Below are positions 16,010-27,558 of a stretch of DNA of 64,000 bases, one piece after another. The notes under the pieces are model-generated. The model was not told the origin of the DNA. It made no database searches and worked only from the letters and a program-made list of their open reading frames with translations. How positions within the stretch are numbered: the first letter of the stretch is position 1; the number at the start of each line of letters is the position of its first letter. Source of the DNA: Isoetes taiwanensis (taxonomy: Eukaryota > Streptophyta > Lycopodiopsida > Isoetales > Isoetaceae); assembly GCA_021234155.1 (NCBI GenBank), contig JAJEKV010000042.1, forward strand, positions 2,295,257-2,359,256, in the 5' to 3' direction. The position numbers were made by a program, and so were the translations under genes.

Positions 16010-18222
16010 ACATGGATGGGGCAAAACGGAGTAAGGATGAGAGTTCTAGCTCGGAAGCTGGTGTCGGACACTGGGATAGATGTACGGTGTTTTGTGATTT
16101 GGAGTAATTTAGATTCAATTTATTGTTGGGAATTAGGAATGGACGAGACATTGATTTATGTATTTTTTAAGACTGTGAATGCCAATGTAAGATAACTAGA
16201 GTGCTGATATAGATACAGAAGGAGCGGATGTGAAACATAACAATTGCAGTTCCGTAGTTGATGTTGGGGCACAAGCTAGCAGAAGGTTTATACCTGTATC
16301 GCAGCTTACTCCATATGAAACAGATTGGATTATAAAGGTGCGCGCAACGAAGAAGGGAATATTGAGGACATATGCGAAAGCTCATGGAGAGGGCCACGTT
16401 TTCCATGTTGAACTGGCTGATGAAGATGTATGTTGTTAGTACTTGATATGTATTACTTTTGTAGACTTATTTTGTATCAGGCAGAATACGGCAATCCAAG
16501 CATGTATGTTTGATGACGCGGCAGTACGGTTTTTTGACATATTCAAAGTTGGGAAGGTAGTATGTGTTTTATTTTATCCATGGTTAGAATTATAATTACT
16601 AACAACACTGCAGGTTTATGCAAAAGATTATGATGATTTTGTGTTGTGCATGCAGACATATCACATTTCAAAGGCGAAGGTGCATCCTGCAAACAAAAGG
16701 TTTTCAAGACTAGAAAACGATTATGAGTTAATACTCAATACAAATTCAATTGTGAAACAAATCAGAGAGGTGAATGATGATGCGGACATGAATCCTGGCG
16801 AACCATATAATTTTGTCAGAATAGACCATTTGGAACCGTATATAAACGCACGAGCAGTTATTGGTATAGAGACTTTTAGTGCTTGATTTAGATAAATCGT
16901 TATTTGAGCATAGACAAATAAGTAATGAAGTAAATGGATGTCAATGTGCAGATGTTATTGGAATTGTCTCTAATGTATCATCTGCAACAAGTATTCGAAG
17001 AAAAGCAGACAATCAAGAAGTTCCTAAACGCGAAGCCATAATTGAGGATCAGAGGTATGACCTTAAGCATTTGACCTAACATGTTTTATATTGTATAGCA
17101 CATACTGAACAGAAATCAAACTTGCAGTGGCAGAAGCGTATGGGGTGATCTGGCTTTAAAGACTAGACAATTGTTAGCTGAGATTGTTGACCAAGCGCCG
17201 GTTGTAACTTTAACATCTGTTAAAACAACTGATTTCTTAGGTTTGTGTGCACATCATTTCTGTCTGCCCGATTCCATATATTGTACAGCAAAATAAGAAT
17301 ATTCTAATAATGTGTAGCAGGAGTGTCATTGTCCACGACGAGCGACACAGTAATGGAGATAAATCCACCCATTGCTGCAGCAGAGGCGTTACATTCATGG
17401 TATGTAATTACATGCTACAATGTTGGCACAGGAAACAATATAACAAAGGACTGCACAAAAGGTACAACGCACATGGAAAGAGTATGAGATGCGCACCAGC
17501 TGGTGCCAACTTGCCTCGCCGACCTATTATGTTGGATTCCATGGTGGACCGAAGATTTCTGTCAGATTTGATTTCTATTCACACTCAAAAGGTAAAAAAA
17601 CTGTTCATGTTGATCATTTCATATAAGTGTCCCAATATGTTTTCACTGCCAATTTTTTTGTCCTCCATGCAGACTGAATATTATAATGTGAAAGCATCAA
17701 TAAGTTACATTGATCCAGATCAGTCTTTGTGGTACGATGCTTGCAAACTTTGCACAAAGAAAGTAAACAGAGAAAACGACAATTTTTGGTGCCATACATG
17801 CCAAAAGGATGTCACAAGCAACAAAAGGTAAGGGCACATTTAATGCAGTATATAAGTTCTGCTGCTTAAACCTATCTATTTTTTCGTGTAGGTACATTCG
17901 CAGAAGAAATCCTAGGACACAGTGCGGATGATTTGTATCATTTGAAATGCCAGGTACAACAAGTCACAGTAGTTTAACACTGTCAAGTTTATTTGTAAAT
18001 TGTTGCAACAACGGTCCTCCGCAGGATAGTGAACAAAAGTCATATCGGGCTGAACTGAAAAAGGCAACATGGATGCCAAAGATTTTCTGTCTAAGTGTAC
18101 TTCAGACAGTTTATATGAGTCGAGAAAGACAGAGAATTACAAGTCGTCAAGTAACACCGGTCGATTGGAGCAAAGAAACCAATTTCCTATTGCAGCATAT
18201 TGAAAGACTTCAAACAAATTAG
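16010..18222 (+). CDS. RPA1-like: Replication protein A large subunit (RPA1/RPA70)-like, possibly damaged
   Basis: RPA1 binds single-stranded DNA in replication and repair. Exons read from GT/AG borders: 16010-16086, 16219-16427, 16485-16556, 16656-16863, 16952-17054, 17128-17240, 17321-17399, 17432-17591, 17673-17827, ~17893-17953, 18025-18222. DBD-A is shown by PVSQLTPYETDWIIKVRATK, GHVFHVELADED, a strand with YHISKAKVHPANKRF and NDYELILN. DBD-B is shown by DVIGIVSNVSSATSIRRKAD and GVSLSTTSDTVMEINPPIAA. DBD-C has its C4 zinc ribbon (CKLCTKK...WCHTCQK) after EYYNVKASISYIDPDQSLWY. The C-terminal tail is ITSRQVTPVDWSKETNFLLQ and ends at TAG 18222. Between the zinc ribbon and EEILGHSADDLYHLKCQ about 20 residues of the usual fold are missing and the phases do not join, so either an exon is unrecognised or this copy is mutated. 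The N-terminal exons before 16010 are unresolved. Confidence 0.78.
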
Positions 18223-21200
18223 AAAAAGTAGATCATTTGATGTTTTGTTTATATAAATCCAAGCTATGTTTTCAATATGCAGTAGACATGAATGTGTCAA
18301 ATAGATGACTTATGTAAGACTATCTCCAGATGCATAGTCAAATTATGTCTTGCTGAAATCTGTATATGTATGTATTATCTTCAATAGTGAGAAGCAAACT
18401 TAGAAAGTGCGTTACTGATAACATGGCTAAAAGTGATCTGTATATGGGCAGATAGAAAGAATTGTAGGATCCTAATGAACTCCAATGCTAAAGTGAAAGC
18501 ATATGTTTTTAATGCGTACAATTTGTTGGCATTTTCATGGTTAACTCATTCCTTTTCCTTTCATTTCATTCTTTCTCCTATTGAGTGGCAAAAACTGGAA
18601 TGCCCTTAGAAACAGATTTTTCATCTCATTGAAGGTCGTTTCAATCTGATTTGAGAACCTAGATGCAGCATAGATGTTTGAGGTGACCATTTATCATCCA
18701 TCACAATCAGTCATGGTATTATAATGGGCTCTGTGACTGATATAAAAGACACAATAGTAGCCTTTATTTATCATCCTAAACGTGATGATGTTGACCCTCC
18801 ATTTGCTTTGCAAAATCGGGCAATGAATTTGCTTTTTCAATAATGCGCTTATGGCATTTATTGCATGACATGTTGAAAGATAAGCTTGTGTGCATCATTT
18901 ATCTGATGTGTTGTGCGGAGTGCAAAGTTAATGTTATCCAAATATTTATGGCGTTTAGACTCTATGAAATGTGTTCTCTCTTGCTTCTTTCCAGAAAGCT
19001 AGCTCTACGGCATCAGCTTATGTCTGCACATTTTGAGACTAATGTTTGATGTCTTAATCCATGTCTCATTTTTCTCAGCAATCCATTTCGGTTTATGAAA
19101 CATCTTATTTGGTTGACACATTTATGATGCCTTTGATTTTCGCTGTAGATCATTTAAGCATCAAGGATTACATGTTATTTTTTTTGTGCATCTATCCTAT
19201 GTTTTCCATGATATCTATTTTGCATGCAGCTCTGAATGATGCACTAAAAGATGAAGTATAGAGACTGAAGATAGCAACCTTTGCAAGGAGCGTTCACTTT
19301 TCCAACGATGGCAGGCACGGAGAAAAGTAGGGCCATGGTATCTTTTAACATGTTTGTGAGTACTCTGCAAGCCTGCAGGTTGCAACATCTTCCAAGGCTT
19401 TTTGTTTTCAATTTTATTCAATTTTATTATGATACATTAATAACGAAGAGGACATACCTTGATTGATATTTGATAGTCGGTCATTGTCGAACAACGGCTC
19501 GGATTGTGCCACGTGGCATGCCAAGTGTGCTTTTTTAAAGCGAAAAGCACAAATTTTAAGAATATCAAACATAGTAGATTTGTGTGCAGAAGCTCTAGGG
19601 AAACACATCACCCGCAAGTGTGTTAAACATCCTACAGGCGTTGTTCAGATTTCCACATCATATTGTTCAGACTTCCACATTGTAGATATGGTTGTGTTGC
19701 TACTCTCCAGTTCCTTAAACTACATCTGTCTTTATACATCCTTTTTTACAAAGGTGTTCAAATATTGGTATCTTGGACCTTCCTTATTTGCTATGAGTAA
19801 AATATGTATAGCTTCAAGCCTCTCTGGTATTGGGCCCATCTATTATCATACCAAATTGCATATGTTTGCTGCCCCATTTCTTGCTTCAAATTACATGAAG
19901 GCATGCACAAATTTCACTGTTGGGATATTTGCAATTTTCTTGCCAGTTGCAGCGACCCTCTTGGCATCCTATGACAATTCCTATAACATGATGCTAGCTG
20001 CCAATATCATTATCATCTTTGGCCTAGAGAGGTAGTTTTATTCAACATGAGGTAATCTTACCTCTACATTATCGTCCCAGAGAAGAAATATTGAGCATTC
20101 AAGCTTCCTTGCCATGCTTGTTACATAATTTTGCGTTTTGCTAGAGATACACCTGACTGCTGCTTCATGTCAGTTGTTTTCATGCGTTTACTATCTTGCC
20201 TCTCATTCACAGAGCTACTTTCCATATCCTGATTTGCAGGACTATTGACTGGTCGAATACCTCTACCATGTGGAGTATGAGAGGAGGTTCCTGCAACTGG
20301 TGCATGATTGTAAACTAGGGGATAATGGATGTTGATACAGCTGGACAGGATACTGAAATGCTGCAATGTCAACTTGTATGCCTTCCAATATACTTGAACA
20401 GACTGCATGCACTTCCAGTCCAAAAACCTGTAAGTTTGTTACGATTCTATATGTTAGTATTTTTCTTTTGCATTAAGATCCCTCGGCAACTTTAGCCTGT
20501 TCAGTATTTTATAAATTATGTTAGACATCTGGGACCCAATATAATTTGTTTATTGACTGTATATATACTGACTAAATGCCACCTTTCAGAGGTTGCTTAC
20601 CTTTCCTTTATTCAAAGTTCCTTTTTTTCCATTTAAGGTGGTGGCTTTACTTCATGACTACCTTCGAGAAGAATCCCAGTCTTATATTGTTAAACTTGGT
20701 AGCTAATCAAAATCAAGCATCATGTTAATTACATTTGAGGCTCACCTCATGTAGCCAAATGTTGTAAATAATCTTGTAGGATTCAGGTCATTTCAAAAAG
20801 CTCATAATAATTCAAATTACCTCCTATTTATTGAATTTCTTAGACATGTTGGATTCAAATTGAGTGCAAAATATTGGTTCATGTCCAAAAACAGTACTGC
20901 GATGTCCAAGCAGTCATTGACAATTTCTGGCGATAAACTTGGTTGCAGAATATTGGGTTCATGTCTGAGAATTTTTCATTCGTCAACAAGACTTCTAGCA
21001 TCTTATTGATTTGCTGGTGGTTGGTGCCAAAATGCTACAGATTCTAAACACTTGGAGCAGATTTGTGGACTTCATTATTCCTCAGTTTGATGCCACATTT
21101 TTACCCATTATGTCACAAATTTGTTCACTATATCTAGGATAGCTTTTGAGCATATTGCAGCCTTATCATTATGATGACAGATAAAGACCCTTCTATTCTA

Positions 21201-21390
21201 TTATGATATGGATGTTTCACATTGTAACATGCAGCCTTATCATTAGGATGACAGATGTTTCACATTGTAACATGTTTGTATCTACAACAACAATATTCCC
21301 TTGGTATTTGATGGCAATATATACCATTCTTAATGTATATCCAGGAGTATTTCGAGTTCAAAATGGACAAGAGAGAATCAAATGTGGAAT
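18223..21390. other. Intergenic, no supported gene
   Basis: AT-rich. A plus-strand frame at 19463-20035 (190 codons) has several hydrophobic stretches (around residues 78-95, 150-165 and 175-187) but no recognisable family, no introns I can define and no conserved partner. A minus-strand frame at 20121-20423 is polar and Ser/Lys-rich. Neither is supported well enough to call. A short duplication (TTTCACATTGTAACATG with CAGCCTTATCATTA) occurs near 21160-21270. Confidence 0.4.
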
Positions 21391-21476
21391 AAAGCAGTGT
21401 TTAAATGCAACACTGCTTTAATTTAGATATCAAATTGTTGCAAATTTTCATTTGCAACAATTTGATATCTAAATTA
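21391..21476. repeat. Two adjoining perfect hairpins (11 bp and 26 bp stems)
   Basis: AAAGCAGTGTT (21391-21401) pairs with AACACTGCTTT (21409-21419) around a 7 nt loop. Immediately next, 21419-21444 pairs perfectly over 26 bp with 21451-21476 around the 6 nt loop TTTTCA. No flanking target duplication was found. It may be a tiny foldback element or a small-RNA precursor-like hairpin. Confidence 0.85.
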
Positions 21477-23284
21477 ATCAAAGTGAGCATTAATGCAAAT
21501 AGAGGATGGACATTTGAAGCTAACATTAGTACCATTACCAATTTCTCAATTTGGCTATGTTACTAGATTCTTCTGTTAAAATTTTATTGGTAAGGCCACA
21601 TGAATTGCATATGCATATCACGTTATTGCCGTTGTTATTGCCCCATAAACTTTTTGAGCATAATAGAATGATAAACAGAGTGCATCAAACAATGAGCCTG
21701 AAGCACAGAGTTATTTCTTCAATTAGGTGCAAAGGAAAGCAACGACAACGCTTAATGAACAAGCTAAACCTAAAGACTGGTGTGGAGAATCATTCTTTTT
21801 GAGTATGGAGGATTCAAGACCTTAGAACTTGAGAACTCTCATTATTGTTTGCAAATTACCAGAGTAGAGAGTGTTACAGTTTGGAATGTTGTTTTCAGAT
21901 GCATGCAACTTTGTGTTCATCATTGGAAAATATGATCATACTTTAGTACTTTATATTGCAGGCACAAATTTGCAGAACAAGGTGATGAGGTGCACCAGTA
22001 AGAACAATTAATTATCCTCTATTCCTTAGGCCCATAAAGCTTGATAAACTTAGCTTTGAAAGTATTTCTCAAAACTGCAGTATGATAAAAGAAGGCACTT
22101 CAAAGACATTTCATAAAAGAATATGAGAACTACATATGCACAAAAGATCTAATGCACTCTTTTGTCTATAAAACAACATTAGACATCCATGCAAAGCTGT
22201 ATTCATGGAATATAACTATTTTAAATAAAGGGTAATAACATGTACGCTTGACTTAAAGTATTCATTGTTTCTAACAAATAGAATAAAAGCAGCAACCCCA
22301 TGCATACAAAATAGGAATGTGGATATCAAAACTATTTTGAACCTCCCTTGGGCCAACTCTAAGAACTCGCCCTTGCTAATAGCACAAAACAACCATACAA
22401 GGTGCAATCCGTGCAGGTTTAATGACTTGGTTCTATATAACACATAAACCCCATGCTGCACCTATATCGGTGTGAATTGATATTGTAGAACAACACCATC
22501 AAACCCACCATGCCTGCTCAAGTCTTCAATTGGGGATGTGGTCTGTATTGGGGATATCAGCCTTAAGTATCATTAGATACTTCTTGTACATAACAACATT
22601 TATAAATCAAGTTTTCATTTGCCTAACATATTCGTTTTCAGCCTTTAATACATAGATGCCTAATTTGAATATTCCTTTAACTAATAACTTGTCTATTAAA
22701 TATTTTCCACAACAATCTAATCTAATGAAGTGCAAAATTGAATCCAAGTCTAAAACTGCCCAAGTCTCCTGTTGCGCCTTTTTGCTAGTTAAACCTTTTT
22801 CTTACTATGACATATAGATGGATATTAACTAAGCAAAAATTGTGCAAACTTTCTGAAACAAAGGTTAACCAATTAAATTGCCCTGGAAATTGCCTCCTTT
22901 CTATCATCAATGATAGAACCTGTTCAACTCTGGAATTCCTTCTTCTCTTTTTTTCTTGTCTGCAATGTTCCACACGAATCTGCAGCCCAAGAATATCATC
23001 TTATCGATGATTCTAACAAAACTGTGCAAAGTGGGAACATGGACTCTCTCTAATGGAATGGGAAAGATACCATAGAACTTAGGATCATTTCCTTCCCTAT
23101 CAGGAGGATTTGCTTGGTTGAGGAACAAGTTTGAAACTGTCCTCCTAGTACTTGACTTCCTTGCATAATTGTAATATAGACAATTTTTGCATGTTCCTCG
23201 TCCTCTACCACTTATGTTGTGCATTTCTTTTTCGGTTTTTAAATCTGAGGCCAAGTGAAAAATGACTTTGTAAGATCCATATTG
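21477..23284. other. Intergenic, no supported gene
   Basis: AT-rich, with only short frames overlapping on both strands. I see no recognisable domain, RNA gene or mobile-element end. Confidence 0.4.
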
Positions 23285-23600
23285 ATCTACTTGCAGTTCT
23301 TCTCACTCAGTACGCCGTCAGTTCGATCCCTTGGCTCCTACCTCCAGGAGGTTTTGGATCTGCGGACTCACCTCTGCCCCCGGGCGCCTACTTGAGGTGC
23401 CGGGAATTCATGTCTATATGTGTATATTTGTACAGCTGCCAGCAGGCTTGTTGCTGCGACGGGTTTTCCCTCCTAAGGGGGGGTTTTTTAATCCGGGTAG
23501 CAACGGCCTTGCTGCACCCGTGTAATTTGGGTCCCATAGGCCGATTGGCCTCCGCGGACGATAAAAAAACCTTCCTTCCTTCCTTCCTTCCTTCCTTCCT
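23285..23600 (+). mobile_element. Candidate SINE or RTE-type LINE tail with (CTTC)n end
   Basis: A GC-rich island in AT-rich DNA. It contains GTTCGATCCC (23313-23322), which fits a pol III B-box, and ends GGACGATAAAAAAA followed by about six CTTC-type repeats (to 23600). SINEs and RTE LINEs of plants often end in short microsatellites. The A-box side is not visible, so it is probably 5' truncated; I could not identify a target duplication. Confidence 0.4.
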
Positions 23601-23624
23601 CTCTGAAATCTAGATATTATGCTC

Positions 23625-24700
23625 GGGATATTAGTTTGATTCAACGCCGATTTCAATACCTCGTGCGTCTCTTTTTGAATTTCAAAGAGACCTAACCACC
23701 AAGTGTCATCTTCAGATTGACATGAAAACCATTTCTCTTTAGCCTTCTTCTTCGCTTCTGTCTTCGCTGCATATTTCTTCTTATTTTTATTGTTCTTTAA
23801 TCTATCATGTGCAATTGCATTCTCAATCACTTTATTCATGATGGTAATGGATACCCTCTCATATTTCACAAACTTTTTAAGTTCCATTTCATCCATTTTT
23901 ATTTAAACTTTAAGCTCACCATTAGTTTCTTCAACTATTAAGTCATAATATTTGACAAGAAATTGTAACATACTAATTAGGCCAATCCAAAAATTATTGC
24001 GTTCATTCGTCCCAACTATGTCACAACAATCCTTGCCATTCTTGTCCTTTATAGCTATGGCATGTCTAGCACATTCGACATGGTGCATCTCTCCTAGTTG
24101 TTCTAGTAAATCTTATATTCTCAACAATTTGAGGGCGTGGAGCAAACTTTTTTCTTGTGTCCATTCTTTTCAATGCTTCGTGGAATGGCTTGAATAGAGA
24201 ACGATAACCAAGCCTACTGATGCCTACATCGTCACAAACTGTCTGGACGTCTGCCGCTTCGAGCTCCTTGTATATCTCTCCTAGTACCATTTTTAATACC
24301 ATCTTCTTGAGAAAAAAGTTGTAAGGCTGACGAATCATGTCTACTATCTCCTTGTTTGTCGCTAAATTCCTTACTGCGTAACTAAGATTGCTTCTAGTTT
24401 TTCCACATCTTGATTGGCCTTTACTAGTATTATAAACACACCTTGTGGCCGTGATGCACCTGATCCAAGTTTCAATTCTTCAAACGGTCGAAACTTTTTC
24501 TTCCTTTCTCGCAAGCCAAGAGGTGTCTTCTTCAAATTCTTTAATGTACATTGAAGCCAACGTTTGCCCTTTCGAGCTCTTCAATCTTTTCTTGCAGTTG
24601 CCTTATCACCAATTTGGACTCGTAGAGCTTTCCCCGTCAAAGCCATCATTCCTTTTTTTTTTTATTACAGTAGAGTAATGAAGCGACAGAAGAAAGAGTT
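23625..24700 (-). pseudogene. Decayed unrecognised coding sequence
   Basis: Three successive minus-strand frames look coding-like. The 5' piece (24066-24338) includes DDVGISRLGYRSLFKPFHEA followed by LKRMDTRKKFAPRPQ. A middle piece is at 23903-24088. The 3' piece (23620-23896) is Lys-rich with WFSCQSEDDTWWLGLFEIQK. They lie in order but in different frames, and upstream sequence to about 24650 also has coding-like segments (LASMYIKEFEEDTSW). I do not recognise the family. It could be a frameshifted single-exon gene or a transposon-derived gene. Confidence 0.4.
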
Positions 24701-25431
24701 GTTAGTTTAAATTATAACTCTCTTGTGACAATTGAAAAATGCCTTCATCGTCCCTTAATCTCTCGCAATAACCAAGGAAGTTGGAATTACCATCACCACA
24801 AAATCTGACTAAACTTGACACGTCCCAAAATAATGGTTTCTTTCCATTCAATAGATCCAACGCATATAAGTTGGCATCTGCCAGATGTCGACACTTTTTG
24901 AGCCTGCAACATGCAATATATCAAGATCCAAGTACTTATTTTTAGACCTTGCTTTTGTGGTTGACGACTGGAGCATATTCATGAGTTAGTTGGATTCTTA
25001 TCCAGACATCATTTGGAGCTTCTAAACTGCATGGATCACGCGGCGTGAAATTGAGGTATACAATTTGTATGCCCTAGCCAAAGAGCCGATGGCTCGTACA
25101 AGTGTAGTTCTTGAAATTTGCAACGTGTGTATGGAAATAAAAAAGTCAATTCCCCACAATCCATGCTTTTATACATTATGCAAATTCGAATTTAGAATTG
25201 TAAAGAGCGGAATGTCTGTACTGGGATCTAACAAAGATCTTGGATTATATACTTAGGCACATCACCTCGAAATAAAAATGGGATATAATGCTTGAACCTA
25301 CAAATTCAAAATTTGAATTGTAAAGAGCGAGAAGCATGTATGGGCAATGGTCTTGAAACGAAAATGGCGCAAGATGAAAATGTACGCACTTGGTACATCC
25401 GACAAACTAAAAGAGACGGGCATACCAAAAT
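24701..25431. other. Intergenic, no supported gene
   Basis: AT-rich. A short near-repeat (AAATTCGAATTTAGAATTGTAAAGAGCG and AAATTCAAAATTTGAATTGTAAAGAGCG, abbreviated here by their shared end TTGTAAAGAGCG) occurs near 25185 and 25305. No coding or RNA feature is recognised. Confidence 0.4.
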
Positions 25432-25441
25432 AGATACCATC

Positions 25442-25799
25442 AACTAAACAGAGGGCATTTCATCTTGGTTCTGGTTGGCTCCTATGGTCGATATGGGAGC
25501 GTAGCAAACACCACATCTTTCAGGGTATTTATTCATCTGCATGTGGTATTATATTACGATGGCCCAGAAAAAGATACTGACAGCCTACGAGAAATGATGG
25601 AATGCATCTGGATTCAGTATCTTCGAATTGATTCTTATCGTTAGTCTTTTATTCTGGAGTAAGTGCATTGTGCTCCAGGCTCTTGCTCTTGTGGCATCTT
25701 TTTGTGCTTACACAGTTAGATAAGACATGTAAATTTTGTACTTTTTATCTGATTAATAAAGTTTTTGGCTTTCGTCCTTCCAAAAAAAAAAAAAAAAAA
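25442..25799 (+). mobile_element. 5'-truncated LINE (non-LTR) insertion, ~358 bp
   Basis: It ends CTGATTAATAAAGTTTTTGG plus CTTTCGTCCTTCC and a ~19 nt poly(A), the typical 3' end of plant L1-type LINEs. Identical 10 bp target duplications AGATACCATC flank it (25432-25441 and 25800-25809). Only 3' UTR sequence is left. The duplications remain identical, so the insertion is probably young. Confidence 0.8.
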
Positions 25800-25809
25800 A
25801 GATACCATC

Positions 25810-26450
25810 TTCACTGGCCGATATGCTTTAATGCAAGTGGCTTTTTAGAATACCACGTGTTTTATTTGTTTGTTTGACAACCAGCAGAAATAAATATACA
25901 TGGTTCCATTAATGCGCGATCCCTCCCATTCCAGAAGAATATTCTAGCTAAATCTATAATTATGAGAGTTTGGTATCCTACATGGCATGTGATGAAGGGG
26001 CGAAAATATGACGTGAAATAGGTCCTATGAGGCTATTTTGAGATCCCAAATCTGCCTGAATGACCAGTTAGATGCAAAAGCTGGCCAAGAACATTATTAA
26101 TTTAGACATATTAGAGTTTGACTATATTAAATAAAGTCGGCTGCTGGGACACGTGTCGAGCAAATCATTATTTTCTAAGATTATGTAGATATCAAATATA
26201 GTAGTAGTGATATCATATATACAAGTAGAGATCCATTGAAATGGAGGATTGTTTAGCCAAACTTATTGTCTGCTTGAGAACATAACAAATTGAAGTACAA
26301 TGTATCATACAACGCGAAAACTTCACACATATTTAAAAGCAAATGACGAGTTTCGCTTCATGTGATCTTTTTGTCATACAATACATATTAAACAAGGTGT
26401 TGCACACGAAGGGTTGCCCTTCTGTGATCCGAGAGTTGTGTTTGCATGCT
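25810..26450. other. Intergenic, nothing recognised
   Basis: AT-rich without supported coding, RNA or mobile-element signatures. Confidence 0.4.
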
Positions 26451-26549
26451 TTTTGTTTTGTTGTTTCATAATAGATCTTGTTTGTTCAATATCGAGCCTT
26501 TGTTTTGTTGTTTCGTAATGGATCTTCTTTGTTTAATATCGAGCCTTCT
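26451..26549. repeat. Imperfect ~50 bp tandem duplication
   Basis: Two adjacent units, each containing TTTTGTTGTTTC, a TAATRGATCTT segment and AATATCGAGCCTT, differ at a few positions. Confidence 0.75.
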
Positions 26550-26781
26550 AAATGCTACAAATATAGGAATTCATTTTCATAGCCCAGAAATTCTTAGATT
26601 TCATAACTTGTGAGGTTAATTCATATAACTAAAGAAAAAAAGACCATGAACCATGAACGCAATATCCACCCTGGTTTTTTAGGCCAGGCCACATCAGGCA
26701 CCAGGGTTTCCCTTAAGAGAAATCTTTAAATAGGTAAATTTAGAACATGTGGCAAATTATATAATTTGAGATTAGCTAATA

Positions 26782-26809
26782 CTAGTTATGGTGCCCGGCG
26801 TTGCCGGGC
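26782..26809 (-). mobile_element. Helitron-like 3' terminus (hairpin + CTAG)
   Basis: On the minus strand the order is GCCCGGC-AAC-GCCGGGC (7 bp stem, 26803-26809 with 26793-26799), seven bases, then CTAG and T. That is the layout of a Helitron 3' end: a short GC hairpin close to CTRR, inserted before T. The element body would lie at higher coordinates. I could not recognise its 5' TC end or any Rep/helicase sequence, so it would be a non-autonomous or decayed copy. The same GC hairpin could be an unrelated repeat. Confidence 0.4.
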
Positions 26810-27392
26810 GTAGTAGCAATTTGAAAAGTGGTTGTTTTATATTAAAATAAAATTTGTGGCGTACAAATATGCATTTAAAGATTGTAGGAGCAATGAGCAC
26901 AAACTTTGTATTCTTACAACACACGAAGATACAATGATCATGGCCATTTTTTAAGGTGTTACCAATGTTATGATGTATAATTTGAAGCTTAGTTGGACTT
27001 GAGTGAATGGAATGTCAAGTTTGTGCAACGACATGGAATACAATTTTTGATTTAAAGTGATGCTCTTGCTCAATGGGCTATTCATGGGGATACTTAAGGA
27101 GTCAACATTGAAAAAATTAAAAAAACTGGCATTACTCGACGCAATAATCGAAATATTTTTCTAGCATCAATTTTGTAGATTGAGTGTGCAAGGTTGCAAC
27201 ATAGATTCAATACATGCAACATGATTTCCTAAGCAATGTAAGTTCCTAAGCAATGTAAGGTTAACCGTATGAACCAATTTTGCCTTTCGTATTGTCTGAT
27301 ATCTAGTTATTGATATGTTCTCATTTCTCATCTACCTATATAGATAAGCCAAAAACAAAAATATGGCAGTCACTATTCATTTTGCAAACCGT

Positions 27393-27558
27393 AAACCTAA
27401 ATTGTAAGAAGTAATTGTTTGAAGAATTAATAAGAGACTAACCTTGTGAGCAAAATCAGAAGGCGTAACTTCTGCAAACCTAAATTGTAAGAAGTAATTG
27501 TTTGAAGAATTAATAAGAGACTAACCTTGTGAGCAAAATCAGAAGGCGTAACTTCTGC
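27393..27558. repeat. Perfect 83 bp tandem duplication
   Basis: 27393-27475 is repeated without visible change at 27476-27558; each unit starts AAACCTAAATTGTAAG and ends CGTAACTTCTGC. Identity suggests a recent event or an assembly artefact. Confidence 0.93.

Noticed and set aside
19463-20035. A 190-codon plus-strand ORF with hydrophobic segments as a membrane protein gene
   Set aside because: AT-rich DNA yields such hydrophobic frames by chance; no family resemblance, splice context or promoter support.
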